A DNA stretch of 64,000 bases from Nostoc sp. CHAB 5824 (GCF_020829665.1 NZ_JAIVFT010000021.1:62001-126000), one strand, 5' to 3'. Positions 18,493 to 28,468 are shown, counted from the first letter of the stretch. Notes: generated from the sequence alone by a model not told the origin. Translations and numbers: made by a program.

Positions 18493-21282
18493 CTAAGGAC
18501 GCAACTGCAACCGCCTTTCGCCGTAACGTAATAGCTTTTCTATAGTTACAAGCCGATTCTCCCAAACTTTGACTTGATAGGAATTTGACTTAAGCTCTTG
18601 GCTCATCAATACCCGAAATTTAGACTGGAACCGGGTTAGAGAGGCTCTTGCCACTAATAGCTTGCTAGGATTCGGGGAAGCAGCAAGCTGATTTAAAGCA
18701 CTGCGTAAAACTTCTGCCTGGTTGTTAAAATCTGATATTGTCTGAGCCGATCTTTGTAGTTGGTAATTTTGGAAAACAAATTTCCATTCCCGTTGCAGCG
18801 CTGTATAACGAATGGCAGCAGTTTTAAATGGCTGGCGTTGAGGAATAGGTTCAGTTGTAGTCGGTGTTGTGGATTGAACCCTACCTTGGGTACTAATAAA
18901 GAGTTTTTGTAGCTCGTTGTTAAAATTCTCAACAGCAAAGAGTGCATAACCACTAACTGACAAGTCCCTTACTAACTGGAGTTGATCGAATGTCCCAATT
19001 GTTGGCAAAGAAAGTAAGCGGATTCCCGGTACCAACAAGGTAGATCCCAATTGTTTAGAGGCGATCCAGGGTTGGGCCAGTCGTTGGAACCGAGAAGTAT
19101 CAAGAGCATAAGTCATGGGAACAATTAAATCTACATCCCCCCGCCTTGCCCAAGTTTCCCAGTTTTGTTGAATTTTCTGAATCCGCTCTAGTTCTGGTAA
19201 GGGAAATACTGCAACCGACAAAATCAAATTTGGCTGCTTTTGTCTCAACTGCCGTGATAATTGGGCGACAAAGCTATCAACTTGCTCGGTACGAAATGTC
19301 GTCCACTTTTGCCACAAGTATGGTTGGCTAGGGGAAATATTCACTGGATCTACACCAGTAAGTTGCTGAAATTGCGCTCTTGCAGCTTTGCCATAGCCGT
19401 AGGTTCGACCTGCTGATGGGTCTTGGAAAGGGTAGCGAATGTAGTCTAGCTGTAGACCATCGACGTTGTAGCGAGTGACAATTTCCTCATACAGCTTGAG
19501 CAAGTACTGCCGTACTTCGGGGTTGGCTGGATCGAAGAATGGCTTAGTCTGGCCAACGGGAATCATGTTGCCAAGATTATCGTAGTTTGCCCAATCGGGA
19601 TGAGCCGCCAGCACTGGCCCTGGATAATCACTATTAATGTTGATAATCTCATTGTGACGTTGGTTGCCCGCAGCAAAAGTCCAAACCCAAGCGTGTAATT
19701 CCATGTCTCGCTCATGGGCTAATTTCACCGCATCTGCCAGTGGATCCCACCCACGAATTAATGGGTTTTGCTCTTTTGCCACTTGGCTCGGATAAATGGT
19801 GTAGCCAGCATTAACAGTTTCAAAGAAGACAGTATTAATCCCAGCTTGGGCTAGGCGATCAAAAATCTGAGCTAGTCCCGCCTTGCTACCAGCACGAACA
19901 ATCGTCCCTCGATCTAACCAAATTGCCCGAATTTCTGGTTGAGCCAGCCTCTGATCAACAGGAAACTGTTGCCACAAAGTCGTTTTAGCGGTCAGCCACT
20001 GCTGACGAGCCAGAGCATAGTTTTTTTGGGCAATCAATTGGGGTAAGTTTTTGGCAATTACTCTTACCTGTGCCAAGGCTTGGTCTTTACTCATGCCTAG
20101 TGCCCCCAATTTAGTTGAGGCTAATTGCGTAGGTTGCTCCTTAATAGACGGGGAGGCGTAATTGCGTGGATGTCTAGAGGACTGCTTGTCTTCAGATATT
20201 CCAACGCCTTGATTAGCTGCATCGGCTGAGACCGCTAAATGAGCGCTTTCCACCCGACCAATCAGATTTTCTAGCTCTTGCTGAAGGGCGATCGCTTGGT
20301 TGTTGTCAATCGGCTCATTGGAGTTGGGTGTAACATCCAGACGCACCGCTTGTTCTAATTGGTCTATAGCCTCTTGGGAACTTGGGGGTTTGACTGTAGA
20401 AAGCGGTTTAGGTATGGGAGCAGTGGCAGTTTTAGGGGGAGCGGGGGATGGGGAAACACGGGGAATTTCCTGTCCCCGTGTCCCTCCTGACGCAGCTGCC
20501 ACCGTTGTCGAGCAGTTTGGGGAACCTCCTACTACTTTTTTCATGCGATTTGATGGTGGTGGCGCTGTCAAATAGTGATTGAGAGCAGCTTTTAACCAGG
20601 CATTATCTAACTCAGCTGCTGAGGCTGCATCTGTTCCCCAGCGCCAGCCCAAAAGGGTGGAACGCTCAGTTGTCACAACTGCGGCAGGATTATCTTTGGA
20701 ATTCCAAACAGCAGGAGATTCAGTACCCATATCATTAGGAATTACAGCGCCGCCGCGCACTTTGCCAAAGAGTTCAGTTTGATTTGCCCATTCTGGGATT
20801 TTGGTGTTTGTAGGTTTTATCTGTTCTGTGTTACTGAGGCTGAATCCCCAATAACCTCCCAAAAGCGATCGCAATAACTGGCGCACTCCTGGCGATGACA
20901 GACTACCTACGGGGCCACTAGCAATTAAGCGCCCTCCCTTACTCATCCATTCTTCTAGAGCGATCGCTTGGGTTGGCGTTAATGTCTCGACATTTGGCAA
21001 AAATAATATCCGGCGATCGCCCCAATCTGCCACACTCTTTACATCATTTAGGGGAATTACACAATATTTCACCCCTATTGTCTGTAAGCGGTCAGTTATC
21101 CCTGTCCATTGATTCGCATTTTCTTGGCTATGTACTACGCTCAATACAGGTTCTTCAGTCGCTGCCGTTACTGGCAAAAAACTAAAACTATTTAAAATTA
21201 AAAAGTTAAAACTTAAAATGAAGAATCCGGGTTTTTTTATTTGTGAATTTGCCTTTTTATGAGATTTTTCCTGATTCTTCAC
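18493..21282 (-). CDS. secreted glycosyl hydrolase-like protein (GHL10/YngK family)
   Basis: 929 aa with an N-terminal signal/anchor (hydrophobic FFILSFNFLILNSFSFLPV, then TAATEEP). Residues ~45-250 form a flavodoxin/ThuA-like domain (RILFLPNVETLTPTQ, WMSKGGRLIASGP). A Pro/Thr/Ala-rich linker follows. The GHL10 domain (about 450-780) has EIRAIWLDRGTIV, GINTVFFETVNAG, ELHAWVWTFAAGN, YNVDGLQLDYIRYPF and DLIVPMTY, matching the TIM barrel of the family 10-like hydrolases. The acidic residues in QLDYIRYP are candidate catalytic positions. A helical C-terminal tail follows. Likely acts on envelope glycans outside the inner membrane; the substrate is unknown. Confidence 0.87.
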   Translation of the reverse strand: MKNQEKSHKKANSQIKKPGFFILSFNFLILNSFSFLPVTAATEEPVLSVVHSQENANQWTGITDRLQTIGVKYCVIPLNDVKSVADWGDRRILFLPNVETLTPTQAIALEEWMSKGGRLIASGPVGSLSSPGVRQLLRSLLGGYWGFSLSNTEQIKPTNTKIPEWANQTELFGKVRGGAVIPNDMGTESPAVWNSKDNPAAVVTTERSTLLGWRWGTDAASAAELDNAWLKAALNHYLTAPPPSNRMKKVVGGSPNCSTTVAAASGGTRGQEIPRVSPSPAPPKTATAPIPKPLSTVKPPSSQEAIDQLEQAVRLDVTPNSNEPIDNNQAIALQQELENLIGRVESAHLAVSADAANQGVGISEDKQSSRHPRNYASPSIKEQPTQLASTKLGALGMSKDQALAQVRVIAKNLPQLIAQKNYALARQQWLTAKTTLWQQFPVDQRLAQPEIRAIWLDRGTIVRAGSKAGLAQIFDRLAQAGINTVFFETVNAGYTIYPSQVAKEQNPLIRGWDPLADAVKLAHERDMELHAWVWTFAAGNQRHNEIININSDYPGPVLAAHPDWANYDNLGNMIPVGQTKPFFDPANPEVRQYLLKLYEEIVTRYNVDGLQLDYIRYPFQDPSAGRTYGYGKAARAQFQQLTGVDPVNISPSQPYLWQKWTTFRTEQVDSFVAQLSRQLRQKQPNLILSVAVFPLPELERIQKIQQNWETWARRGDVDLIVPMTYALDTSRFQRLAQPWIASKQLGSTLLVPGIRLLSLPTIGTFDQLQLVRDLSVSGYALFAVENFNNELQKLFISTQGRVQSTTPTTTEPIPQRQPFKTAAIRYTALQREWKFVFQNYQLQRSAQTISDFNNQAEVLRSALNQLAASPNPSKLLVARASLTRFQSKFRVLMSQELKSNSYQVKVWENRLVTIEKLLRYGERRLQLRP

Positions 21283-21379
21283 TACTGACTCCTCAGTGAA
21301 TTAGTTATTAGGCATTACTTCTTATTTATCGTCCAGCATAACAATAAATTACCTCCGAAAAACAACTGATCTTTGATAA

Positions 21380-22720
21380 CTAAACTTTAACAGAATGGAA
21401 AATACATGTTTTGATTAAATCCTCAACTCCTGCTACTGGAAAAATTTTTGTATTTAGTTTCCCAGCTAATTCCTCAATACTCATATCATCTAAAAATACT
21501 AGTTCGCCATTTTTTAACATGACATTCGGTAGCAAAATCCCATCACCTAAATCTTGCCCTGCTAAATTTAAAAGCAAATCATGACCAGTTAGTAATCCAG
21601 TTACGCTGATAGTTTGTCCCCAATAATCACTACATAAAGCACGCATATTGACTTCTAAACCTTCAACCAAATTTAAGCGTTTCAAAATTGGTTGAAATGC
21701 TTTTTCTACGGCGTTGCCTACTATCCAAGTGAACTTTCTTTGAGGATATACTTTTGGCGGTAGTAATTCTGCTGCAACGGTGGCAAATTGCTTGATAAAT
21801 AATTGAATCGAACCAACTCCGTTATCAATTTGGGGATATTCTTCATATTCAGATTCGCTGGGTAATTCCTCACCTGCAATCAAAAACCACTCATCGGCTA
21901 GCCAAACAACGCTAGAACCGAATTTTTGGCGAAATTGCCGCGAGAGAATTTGCACTTGGGAAATTACCTCTTTTGCTTTTTCCCTAGTTACGGGTATGAG
22001 TTCGTCTTCTGGAGGTCGAAACCGTGTCAACCCAACTGGCACAACTGCCACTGATGCCACCGTAGGCACTTCACCAATATGAAAGGACGCTAAATCTTTG
22101 AGAGTTTGTTCCAGGTGTTTGCCATCATTTATACCAGGACAAACAACTACTTGAGCATGAATTTGTAGTCGCCTTTCTTGAAACCACTTGAGTTGTTGCA
22201 AGATTTGTCCCGCACGCGGATTTTTCAACAGTCTAATTCTCACTTCAGGTTCTGTAGCATGAACAGAAACATACAAAGGAGATAAGCGCATTTGCTCAAT
22301 TCGCTGCCATTCTCTTTCTGGCAAATTGGTTAGTGTAAGATAGGAGCCGTACAAAAAGCTCAGACGGTAATCGTCATCTTTCAAGTACAGGCTGGTGCGC
22401 TTACCTGGTGGCTGTTGGTCGATAAAGCAAAATGGACAGCGATTGTTGCACTGAATTAAGCCATCAAATAGGGCAGTTTCAAATTCTAGCCCCAAGTCTT
22501 GGTCGTAATCTTTTTCGATTTCTAGGTTATGAGTTTTACCAGCAGCGTCTAAAACTTCTAAATCCAAAACTTCATCAGCACACAAAAACTGATAATCAAT
22601 TAAATCGCGGGGAGGTGTACCATTGATAGCAACGATCGCATCCCCGGCTTCAAAGCCAATCTCTGCGGCTATTGAGTCTGGAAGAACCTTGGTAATTCGG
22701 GCAGGATGAATTGTACTCAT
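21380..22720 (-). CDS. PDZ-radical SAM FeS protein (DUF512 family, cyanobacterial)
   Basis: 446 aa from the ATG at 22720. A longer frame to 22771 runs into intergenic heptamer repeats and is rejected. An N-terminal PDZ-like region (ARITKVLPDSIAAEIGFEAGDAIVAING) is followed by the radical SAM-type cluster motif CNNRCPFCFIDQ and KRTSLYLKDDDYRLSFLYG, then the DUF512 region. This matches the cyanobacterial putative FeS-containing oxidoreductase family. Its reaction is not known. The gene probably belongs to the conserved core. Confidence 0.87.
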   Translation of the reverse strand: MSTIHPARITKVLPDSIAAEIGFEAGDAIVAINGTPPRDLIDYQFLCADEVLDLEVLDAAGKTHNLEIEKDYDQDLGLEFETALFDGLIQCNNRCPFCFIDQQPPGKRTSLYLKDDDYRLSFLYGSYLTLTNLPEREWQRIEQMRLSPLYVSVHATEPEVRIRLLKNPRAGQILQQLKWFQERRLQIHAQVVVCPGINDGKHLEQTLKDLASFHIGEVPTVASVAVVPVGLTRFRPPEDELIPVTREKAKEVISQVQILSRQFRQKFGSSVVWLADEWFLIAGEELPSESEYEEYPQIDNGVGSIQLFIKQFATVAAELLPPKVYPQRKFTWIVGNAVEKAFQPILKRLNLVEGLEVNMRALCSDYWGQTISVTGLLTGHDLLLNLAGQDLGDGILLPNVMLKNGELVFLDDMSIEELAGKLNTKIFPVAGVEDLIKTCIFHSVKV

Positions 22721-22783
22721 GGGGCATTGGCCAAACAGAACATTGGACATGAGGCATTGGCTATGAGTCATTAGTCCGAAGCA

Positions 22784-22822
22784 AATGACTAATGACCAAT
22801 GACCAATGACTAATGACTATTA
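22784..22822. repeat. heptamer tandem repeat (TAATGAC/CAATGAC)
   Basis: About five 7-bp units of TAATGAC or CAATGAC between the radical SAM gene and uppP. This is the short tandemly repeated repetitive class typical of Nostocales; related units occur near 25349 and 36226. Confidence 0.8.
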
Positions 22823-22827
22823 TGGAA

Positions 22828-23652
22828 TTATCCTTTCCAACCTGCCGCGATCGCAGCTAAAATAGCGCTGCCGAATGCTAACCTATACCAAACAAAAACT
22901 AATGTGTTTTTGGTTGCTAAGTATTTGATCAAAAATGCAATTGATAGGTAGGAAAAAATCAAGGTTGAGATAATCCCTACAATTAATAGTCCAACAATGT
23001 TATCTGGCAACTGGTGCGCTTGAAACAACTTGAAGATTTTCAGACTTTTATACAGCGTAGCAATCGTAAGAGTTGGAAACCCTAATAAAAATGAGAATTT
23101 CGCTGCTGTATCGCGTTCTAATCCTAAAAATAAAGCAGTCGTCAAGGTCGAGCCAGAACGAGAAACACCCGGAATCAATGCAAGCGTTTGTCCCAATCCA
23201 ACTAAAATACCATCCCGAATCTGCAATGACTCAAAACCTCGCTTGCGAGTGCCAATTTTTTCTGCCAAAGCTAGTAAAAGTGCCATGATAATTGACATTA
23301 TGGCAATAATTAATGCACTCTCAGGTAAAATATCTTTCAAAAGAAAGCCGAAAATTAAAGCAGGCATTGTTCCTACTACAATACCGACAAGAATTTTCCA
23401 TTCTTCGCGTTGCCAGTCTTTATCTTTTAGTGCTTCGATTCCACCTTTGACAACACTATAAATCAACGACCAAAAATACCCCAAAATTGCTATAACACTG
23501 CCAAATTGAATTGCATCAACAAAATCTTTAGAACCTAGTTCTTTCCAACCAAATACCTTTGTCACAATTAGAAGATGTGCAGTACTGCTGATTGGTAAAA
23601 ACTCTGTAATACCTTGAACAATACCTAAAATAAAAGCTTGAATAAACTCCAT
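22828..23652 (-). CDS. uppP: undecaprenyl-diphosphatase UppP (BacA)
   Basis: 274 aa, polytopic. The two BacA signature regions are clear: GITEFLPISSTAHL (E17, S22-S23, H26) and LIPGVSRSGSTLTTALFLG. The enzyme dephosphorylates undecaprenyl diphosphate at the outer face of the inner membrane, recycling the lipid carrier for peptidoglycan and polysaccharide synthesis. Length is normal. ATG start. Confidence 0.95.
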   Translation of the reverse strand: MEFIQAFILGIVQGITEFLPISSTAHLLIVTKVFGWKELGSKDFVDAIQFGSVIAILGYFWSLIYSVVKGGIEALKDKDWQREEWKILVGIVVGTMPALIFGFLLKDILPESALIIAIMSIIMALLLALAEKIGTRKRGFESLQIRDGILVGLGQTLALIPGVSRSGSTLTTALFLGLERDTAAKFSFLLGFPTLTIATLYKSLKIFKLFQAHQLPDNIVGLLIVGIISTLIFSYLSIAFLIKYLATKNTLVFVWYRLAFGSAILAAIAAGWKG

Positions 23653-24108
23653 TAATTAATACCTTTTTTCTGTTTTAGACATCATTGCTTAGGTAGCGTT
23701 GTTATTTTATATACTCTTAACTGCACCCGATATTGTAGAAAATTCCACTTTACTGAATCAATAACACCATCCAAGACGCTGACCATGTTCTTACACCCAC
23801 TTCAATAAGTCAACGAAATTTTGGCAATTCATCAAACTTTAATATTTAACGACTGATGCCATTGACTTTTTACCCGTTACATTTACCTTCCATCTCTCTG
23901 TAGTTCTTTGTAAATACAAACTACAAAGGAGTTTTGTACATAAGGCAACTTGAGTAAATTAGTCTGGTGCAGAATGTTTTGTTTGGTTTGCGCCAGCGCT
24001 CCCTGAAATTTCAGTATAATTACAATACCTCCAGGCAATGCCCAGGGGGGGGATTTTAAAATGTGATATATTAAATAAAATAAAGTTTAGTAACAAATAT
24101 TAAAAACT
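23653..24108. other. divergent intergenic region between uppP and the DUF3120 gene
   Basis: 456 bp without a supported gene; it must hold both divergent promoters. It contains GTAGTTCTTTGTAAATACAAACTACAAAGGAG (imperfect inverted repeat near 23900-23933) and a run of eight G after GGCAATGCCCA near 24035-24052. No RNA gene recognised. Confidence 0.5.
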
Positions 24109-24888
24109 TTGATTAATAATACACTGTCGTCCTACACTGCTTCTACCTCTTCTATTGATACCGAGTTGGATTTAGCTAATACTGGGCATCAGAGTATCAA
24201 GCAATTGGAATCTACACTCTTCTCTTCTCCCTCTCTTCCCTTATCTATTTCTGCCCGACAAACTTGGTTAGTGTTTGCGGCGGCGGTGTTTTTGGTATCA
24301 GTACCAGTATTTGTAGAAGCGCCAATAGTGCGATCGCTACCAAGTCTAAGTTTAGCGCTGGCAGCATTTTGGGTGTGGCTAAGTTTTACCTTAATGTCAC
24401 GTCCTGCAACTTATGTATGGGGAGATTTGCTCTTAGGATTTAGCTGGAGTTGGTTAGCAGGAGCGATTTATTGGGGCTGGTTACGTTGGGAACCTGTATG
24501 GCATCTGCCAGTTGAGTCTATAGGATTACCGTTTGCTTGCTGGTGTTTGGCGAAGAATTGGGGCAAAGTGGGCAACTGGTTTTATTTAGGTTCTTTACTA
24601 GGTACAGTTTTAACAGACGTATATTTTTATATAGCAGACTTAATGCCCTATTGGCGGCAAATTATGAGAGTAGATGCAGATGGCGCACCGCAAATATTAC
24701 AAAATGCCCTCATGCAAGTACAAGCACCTTGGGGACAAAGTTGGGCCATAATTCTCGCCTTAGTCCTGTTGACAGTGGGGATTTTACCTTTAGGTCTAAA
24801 GCAAAGACATTGGTATGCCTTTAGTGGCGCAGTTTTAAGCACGATTTTAGTAGACAGCCTATTTTTGTTAGCTGCGATCGCAGCCTAA
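24109..24888 (+). CDS. DUF3120 family membrane protein
   Basis: 259 aa with a TTG start; no ATG lies upstream of the conserved region. The first ~50 residues are Ser/Thr-rich and poorly conserved. Then come about six membrane segments including RQTWLVFAAAVFLVSVPVFVE, LLGFSWSWLAGAIYWGW and PYWRQIMRVDADGAP, as in the cyanobacterial DUF3120 family. The function is unknown. The start codon choice is uncertain, and a start further inside the Ser-rich segment is possible. Confidence 0.82.
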   Translation: MINNTLSSYTASTSSIDTELDLANTGHQSIKQLESTLFSSPSLPLSISARQTWLVFAAAVFLVSVPVFVEAPIVRSLPSLSLALAAFWVWLSFTLMSRPATYVWGDLLLGFSWSWLAGAIYWGWLRWEPVWHLPVESIGLPFACWCLAKNWGKVGNWFYLGSLLGTVLTDVYFYIADLMPYWRQIMRVDADGAPQILQNALMQVQAPWGQSWAIILALVLLTVGILPLGLKQRHWYAFSGAVLSTILVDSLFLLAAIAA

Positions 24889-25426
24889 ATATTAAAAAAC
24901 TATGTAATATCAAAACCGAAACTTTTTTCAGCCCAGTCTACGGTACATCAAGAATGATGCTGAAGATAATTAATTGGTTAAGAAATATTACATAATCATT
25001 CATCACCATCAAGTCTTCTTGCTAAGGTTTTCGGTATTAGGCATCTGAAAGTTTCGTGTCTGCTTGGGAGGTAGAATCAGCCACCCCAAAAAGATTTCGT
25101 CTAGCTAGGAATGCTACCAGGATCATGGATAGAACGCTATTCCAGCTATGCAGCCACTCTTACCACTATAAAAATTTTTGACAAAAATACAGTCAAACCC
25201 AGTAACGGCAAATATTGTGGATATTAATACGCTGTATATTAGTTTCTGATGACTGCTGTGTTAATTAAGCTATCAGTTTTTGCCCTTTGTCCTTTATCCT
25301 TTGTCCTTGGCGCTCTCACATAGACGCATTAGCGCCTTCCCGCAGAGTATGACTAATGACTAATGACTAATGACTGCTGTTAGCTTAAAACTTTTATTTC
25401 TGTTTGATGGAGAGAGGTAGAAAATC
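24889..25426. other. intergenic region upstream of psbU with short repeats
   Basis: 538 bp with no supported gene. It holds a CCTTTGTCC-type repeat near 25279-25312, the dispersed-repeat piece GCATTAGCGCCTTCCCGCAGAG near 25326-25346, and three and a half ATGACTA heptamers at 25349-25375. The psbU promoter is probably between these repeats and the GTG; GGAGAGAGG just before the GTG is a good ribosome binding site. Confidence 0.55.
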
Positions 25427-25855
25427 GTGAAAGGATTGGTGCGTTTATTAACAGTGTTTAGTTTGTTACTTGGTTGCTGGGGATGGCTGGGAACAACTCA
25501 GATAGCCCAAGCTGCTAGTTTCAACAGTTTTGCTTTTCCACAAGTCCCAATTCTGGCAATTGAGCGGCAGAATCGGGCAGATGCAAAGCTAGGAACGGAA
25601 TTTGGTAAAAAAATTGATTTGAATAATACCAACGTCCGAGCTTTTCAACAGTATCCAGGGCTTTATCCAACCTTGGCTAAGAAAATCATCACAAATGCTC
25701 CCTACAAAAATGTAGAGGATGTATTGGATCTTCCAGGATTGAGCGATCGCCAGAAACAAACTCTGCAAGCCAACTTGGATAAGTTCACCGTGACTGAACT
25801 AGAGCCTGCCTTCAACGAGGGAGACGATCGCTTTAACAACGGTATCTACAGATAA
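25427..25855 (+). CDS. psbU: photosystem II extrinsic protein U (PsbU)
   Basis: 142 aa, GTG start behind a strong GGAGAGAGG site. The signal peptide runs to the AQA/AS cleavage site near residues 29-31. The mature protein carries the helix-hairpin-helix-like features of PsbU: KIDLNNTNVRAFQQYPGLYP, NAPYKNVEDVLDLPGLS and the terminal NDRFNNGIYR-type end. PsbU sits on the lumenal side of photosystem II and stabilises the oxygen-evolving cluster. Monocistronic, with a terminator 31 bp after the stop. Confidence 0.96.
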   Translation: MKGLVRLLTVFSLLLGCWGWLGTTQIAQAASFNSFAFPQVPILAIERQNRADAKLGTEFGKKIDLNNTNVRAFQQYPGLYPTLAKKIITNAPYKNVEDVLDLPGLSDRQKQTLQANLDKFTVTELEPAFNEGDDRFNNGIYR

Positions 25856-25886
25856 CTGCAAATGCAGTTAATGTAGCAAATAGCAG

Positions 25887-25917
25887 CCCACTCCTGATTC
25901 TAAGGAGTGGGATTATT
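25887..25917 (+). terminator. psbU rho-independent-like terminator
   Basis: CCCACTCCT (25887-25895) pairs perfectly with AGGAGTGGG (25903-25911) across a 7-nt loop, followed by the T-containing ATTATT. The stem is strong and the U tract weak, as is common in cyanobacteria. Confidence 0.7.
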
Positions 25918-25977
25918 CTATTAAAGATTAGGGAGATAAGGAAGATCAGGGAGACAAAGTAAAATTTTTTCCTTGAC

Positions 25978-26036
25978 TTCCCCCTTCCCCCTTCCCCCTG
26001 CCCCCTGTCCCCCTCCCCCCTTCCCCCTCCCCCATT
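25978..26036. repeat. C-rich low-complexity repeat before nadB
   Basis: Tandem CCCCCTTC/CCCCTG units on the plus strand run almost to the nadB start. Similar C- or G-rich heptamer tracts lie near 33062 and 49870. Confidence 0.75.
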
Positions 26037-26039
26037 ACC

Positions 26040-27716
26040 TTGCCTCAGATAGATATTCCTAGCCAATTTGATGTCTTAATAGTTGGCGCTGGTGCTGCTG
26101 GACTATATACAGCGCTGTGTCTACCAGAGTCCTTGCGAGTCGGTTTAATTACGAAAGAAACTGTTGCTTTGTCCGCCAGTGATTGGGCGCAAGGTGGCAT
26201 TGCCGCAGCAGTTGCCCCGGAAGATTCTCCCACGCTACACATTGAAGATACGATCCGGGCAGGTGCAGGTTTATGCGATCGCACCGCTGTAGAATTTCTC
26301 GCCCAACTTGCGCCTAACTGCATTCAATCCTTAGTTAACTTGGGGGTTGCTTTTGACCGTCATGGTCAAGCCTTAGCTTTAACTTTAGAAGCTGCTCATT
26401 CTCGCAACCGCGTTCTTCACGCCGCTGACACGACAGGAAGGGAAGTTACCACCACCCTCACTGCCCAAGTATTACGCCGCCAGAATATTCAAGTCATTCA
26501 GCAAGCTTTGGCTTTGAGTTTGTGGATTGAACCCGAAAGCGGTCGCTGTCAGGGAATAAGCCTGTTTTATCAAGGTGAAATCACATGGGTAAGGGCTGGT
26601 GCTGTGGTACTGGCAACTGGCGGCGGCGGTCAGGTATTTGCCCAAACTACTAACCCGGCTGTAAGTACAGGTGATGGGGTAGCGATCGCAGCTCGGGCTG
26701 GGGCCATCCTCCGCGATTTGGAATTTGTGCAATTTCACCCCACTGCCCTGACTAAACCTGGTGCCGATCGCTTTCTCATTAGCGAAGCTGTACGCGGCGA
26801 GGGGGCACACCTTGTCGATAATGAAGGGCGGCGTTTCGCCTTTGACTACCACCCTGCGGGTGAACTCGCACCTCGAGATGTGGTCAGTAGAGCAATTTTC
26901 AGCCATTTACAACGCACCGCCGTTGATCTGGCGACTGCCCATGTGTGGTTGGATATGCGCCCCATTCCCGCCGACAAAATTCGTCACCGCTTTCCCAACA
27001 TCATCAAAGTTTGTCAGCATTGGGGCGTTGATGTCTTCCATGAACCAATTCCTGTGGCCCCTGCTGCCCATTACTGGATGGGTGGGATTGTTGCGGATCT
27101 GATGAATCGCACAAATATCCCCAGTTTGTACGCGGTGGGTGAAACCGCTAGTACCGGGGTGCATGGAGCAAATCGCCTTGCTAGTAATTCCCTGTTGGAA
27201 TGTATTGTGTTTGGGGCCCAGATGGCTAATATTGAGTTGGAAAATATTGGGCTGCCATCAGAAACACCAGTGTTGCCATTACGGAAATTTAGTGCTGATG
27301 TTAATGAGTGGCAGATTCAACAAGCAAAGCTAGAAGCACTCAGGGAGAAGTTACCACGTCTCGTGTGGGAAAGTGCTGGTATTTGTCGGGAACAATCAAG
27401 ATTGGAAACTGCGATCGCCACTGTTGAATCTTGGCAGCAAGATTTTGCTATCCTGCCTTTAAGTCAATTCTTGCTTGCTTTACGTCCTGCAGAACCAGCT
27501 AGTTTTTACATACCAGATGTTGAACGGCAATTGGGACTTTGGGCAGAAACCCGCAACTTATTAGATGTAGCTAATTTAATTCTTAAAAGTGCTGCTTTTA
27601 GAACTGAAAGCCGAGGTGGACACTACCGTTTAGATTATCCTCAACCAGACCTAAATTGGCAAGTTCATACACTTGTGCAAACACATCATTGGTGGAAATC
27701 TCCACTATTATCTTGA
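26040..27716 (+). CDS. nadB: L-aspartate oxidase NadB
   Basis: 558 aa, TTG start directly after the C-rich repeat; no better in-frame start precedes the FAD motif. It has the dinucleotide motif VGAGAAGLYTAL, ASDWAQGGIAA, the FAD-linked oxidase signature (VRGEGAHLVDNEGRRF with EFVQFHPTAL), and GETASTGVHGANRLASNSLLE. It oxidises L-aspartate to iminoaspartate, the first step of de novo NAD synthesis. The length is close to the family norm. It stands alone between psbU and a repeat-rich spacer. Confidence 0.94.
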   Translation: MPQIDIPSQFDVLIVGAGAAGLYTALCLPESLRVGLITKETVALSASDWAQGGIAAAVAPEDSPTLHIEDTIRAGAGLCDRTAVEFLAQLAPNCIQSLVNLGVAFDRHGQALALTLEAAHSRNRVLHAADTTGREVTTTLTAQVLRRQNIQVIQQALALSLWIEPESGRCQGISLFYQGEITWVRAGAVVLATGGGGQVFAQTTNPAVSTGDGVAIAARAGAILRDLEFVQFHPTALTKPGADRFLISEAVRGEGAHLVDNEGRRFAFDYHPAGELAPRDVVSRAIFSHLQRTAVDLATAHVWLDMRPIPADKIRHRFPNIIKVCQHWGVDVFHEPIPVAPAAHYWMGGIVADLMNRTNIPSLYAVGETASTGVHGANRLASNSLLECIVFGAQMANIELENIGLPSETPVLPLRKFSADVNEWQIQQAKLEALREKLPRLVWESAGICREQSRLETAIATVESWQQDFAILPLSQFLLALRPAEPASFYIPDVERQLGLWAETRNLLDVANLILKSAAFRTESRGGHYRLDYPQPDLNWQVHTLVQTHHWWKSPLLS

Positions 27717-28231
27717 TTCAGGTTTCCGCAATAGGCTTCTATTGACAACTAGGCTTTTTATTGCGCTTTACCGCTTGCGGATTAAAATAACATTTGACTG
27801 CACCTTTAGATGCTTCTATACGTTCGCGTAGCGTGTCGTAGACAGACGCTACACATAGCTTGCTCTTCTGTAGGAGTACGCATTCACTCGTGGTGCGCTG
27901 TAAAGGGGTACAGTCGCTCTCTACTGGCGTCCCCATCCCTAAAGGATGGATGTATTTTCTTGAGTCAGTCACATCTTCATTGACTTTATGCTCTTAATAC
28001 TGTAAAAGATTTTAATCTTTTTCCTATGGTCGCTGTGCAAGGGATGAGTGATGCTTCTACGTTGCTACCACTAAGCTAATGGTAGTCTCCCCACTTTTGA
28101 TAACTCGCTAACGCTATCGAGACAGAACTGAGCCATCACTGCCTTGAATCTCCCAAAATAAAGGATATGATGTCCAAGATTGGGGCTGCTCACTGCGTTG
28201 CTTCATCAAAATATAAAATCCAAAATTGTTA
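27717..28231. repeat. intergenic stretch with dispersed palindromic repeats
   Basis: 515 bp. GTAGCGT (27828-27834) and ACGCTAC (27846-27852) form the core of a dispersed palindrome common in Nostocales intergenic DNA. A small CATCC-ctaaa-GGATG stem lies near 27935-27950. A minus-strand open frame of 77 codons here is built from these repeats and is not accepted as a gene. Confidence 0.55.
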
Positions 28232-28468
28232 TCAGCGGGTACCACTACCATGCTGACTGTCGGGGCCACCGTAATTTGGTGGGATATATATGTCTTTTAA
28301 ATTTTGAGAATTGACTTTGCGAGCGATTAAAGTATCGCTGCTAGTAGCGCTAAAAGTGTTAGCACTTGCAGTACTGAACATACCTGTGCAGGCAGCAATT
28401 TTCGGTATTAGGATGTAAGCAGCTATACAGAATATCATAAACTTTGTGATTCGGAAGTTAGCCTTCAT
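28232..28468 (-). CDS. small secreted protein with PPNYGGPD...GSGTR tail
   Basis: 78 aa. Basic start MKANFRITK, a hydrophobic core (FMIFCIAAYILIPKIAA) ending near a plausible signal-peptidase site, a Ser/Thr-rich spacer, and the C-terminal motif IPPNYGGPDSQHGSGTR. I recall this kind of tail on small exported cyanobacterial proteins, but the function is unknown. The motif supports a real gene despite its short length and the non-coding surroundings. It is monocistronic, with a long AT-rich leader upstream (28469-29222). Confidence 0.62.
   Translation of the reverse strand: MKANFRITKFMIFCIAAYILIPKIAACTGMFSTASANTFSATSSDTLIARKVNSQNLKDIYIPPNYGGPDSQHGSGTR

Noticed and set aside
22721..22771. Longer start for the radical SAM protein
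   Set aside because: The extra 17 codons come from intergenic repeat DNA (ATGGGGCATTGG and heptamers) and are not protein-like.
27739..27972. 77-codon minus-strand open frame
   Set aside because: It is made of dispersed palindromic repeats and has no ribosome site or homologue.
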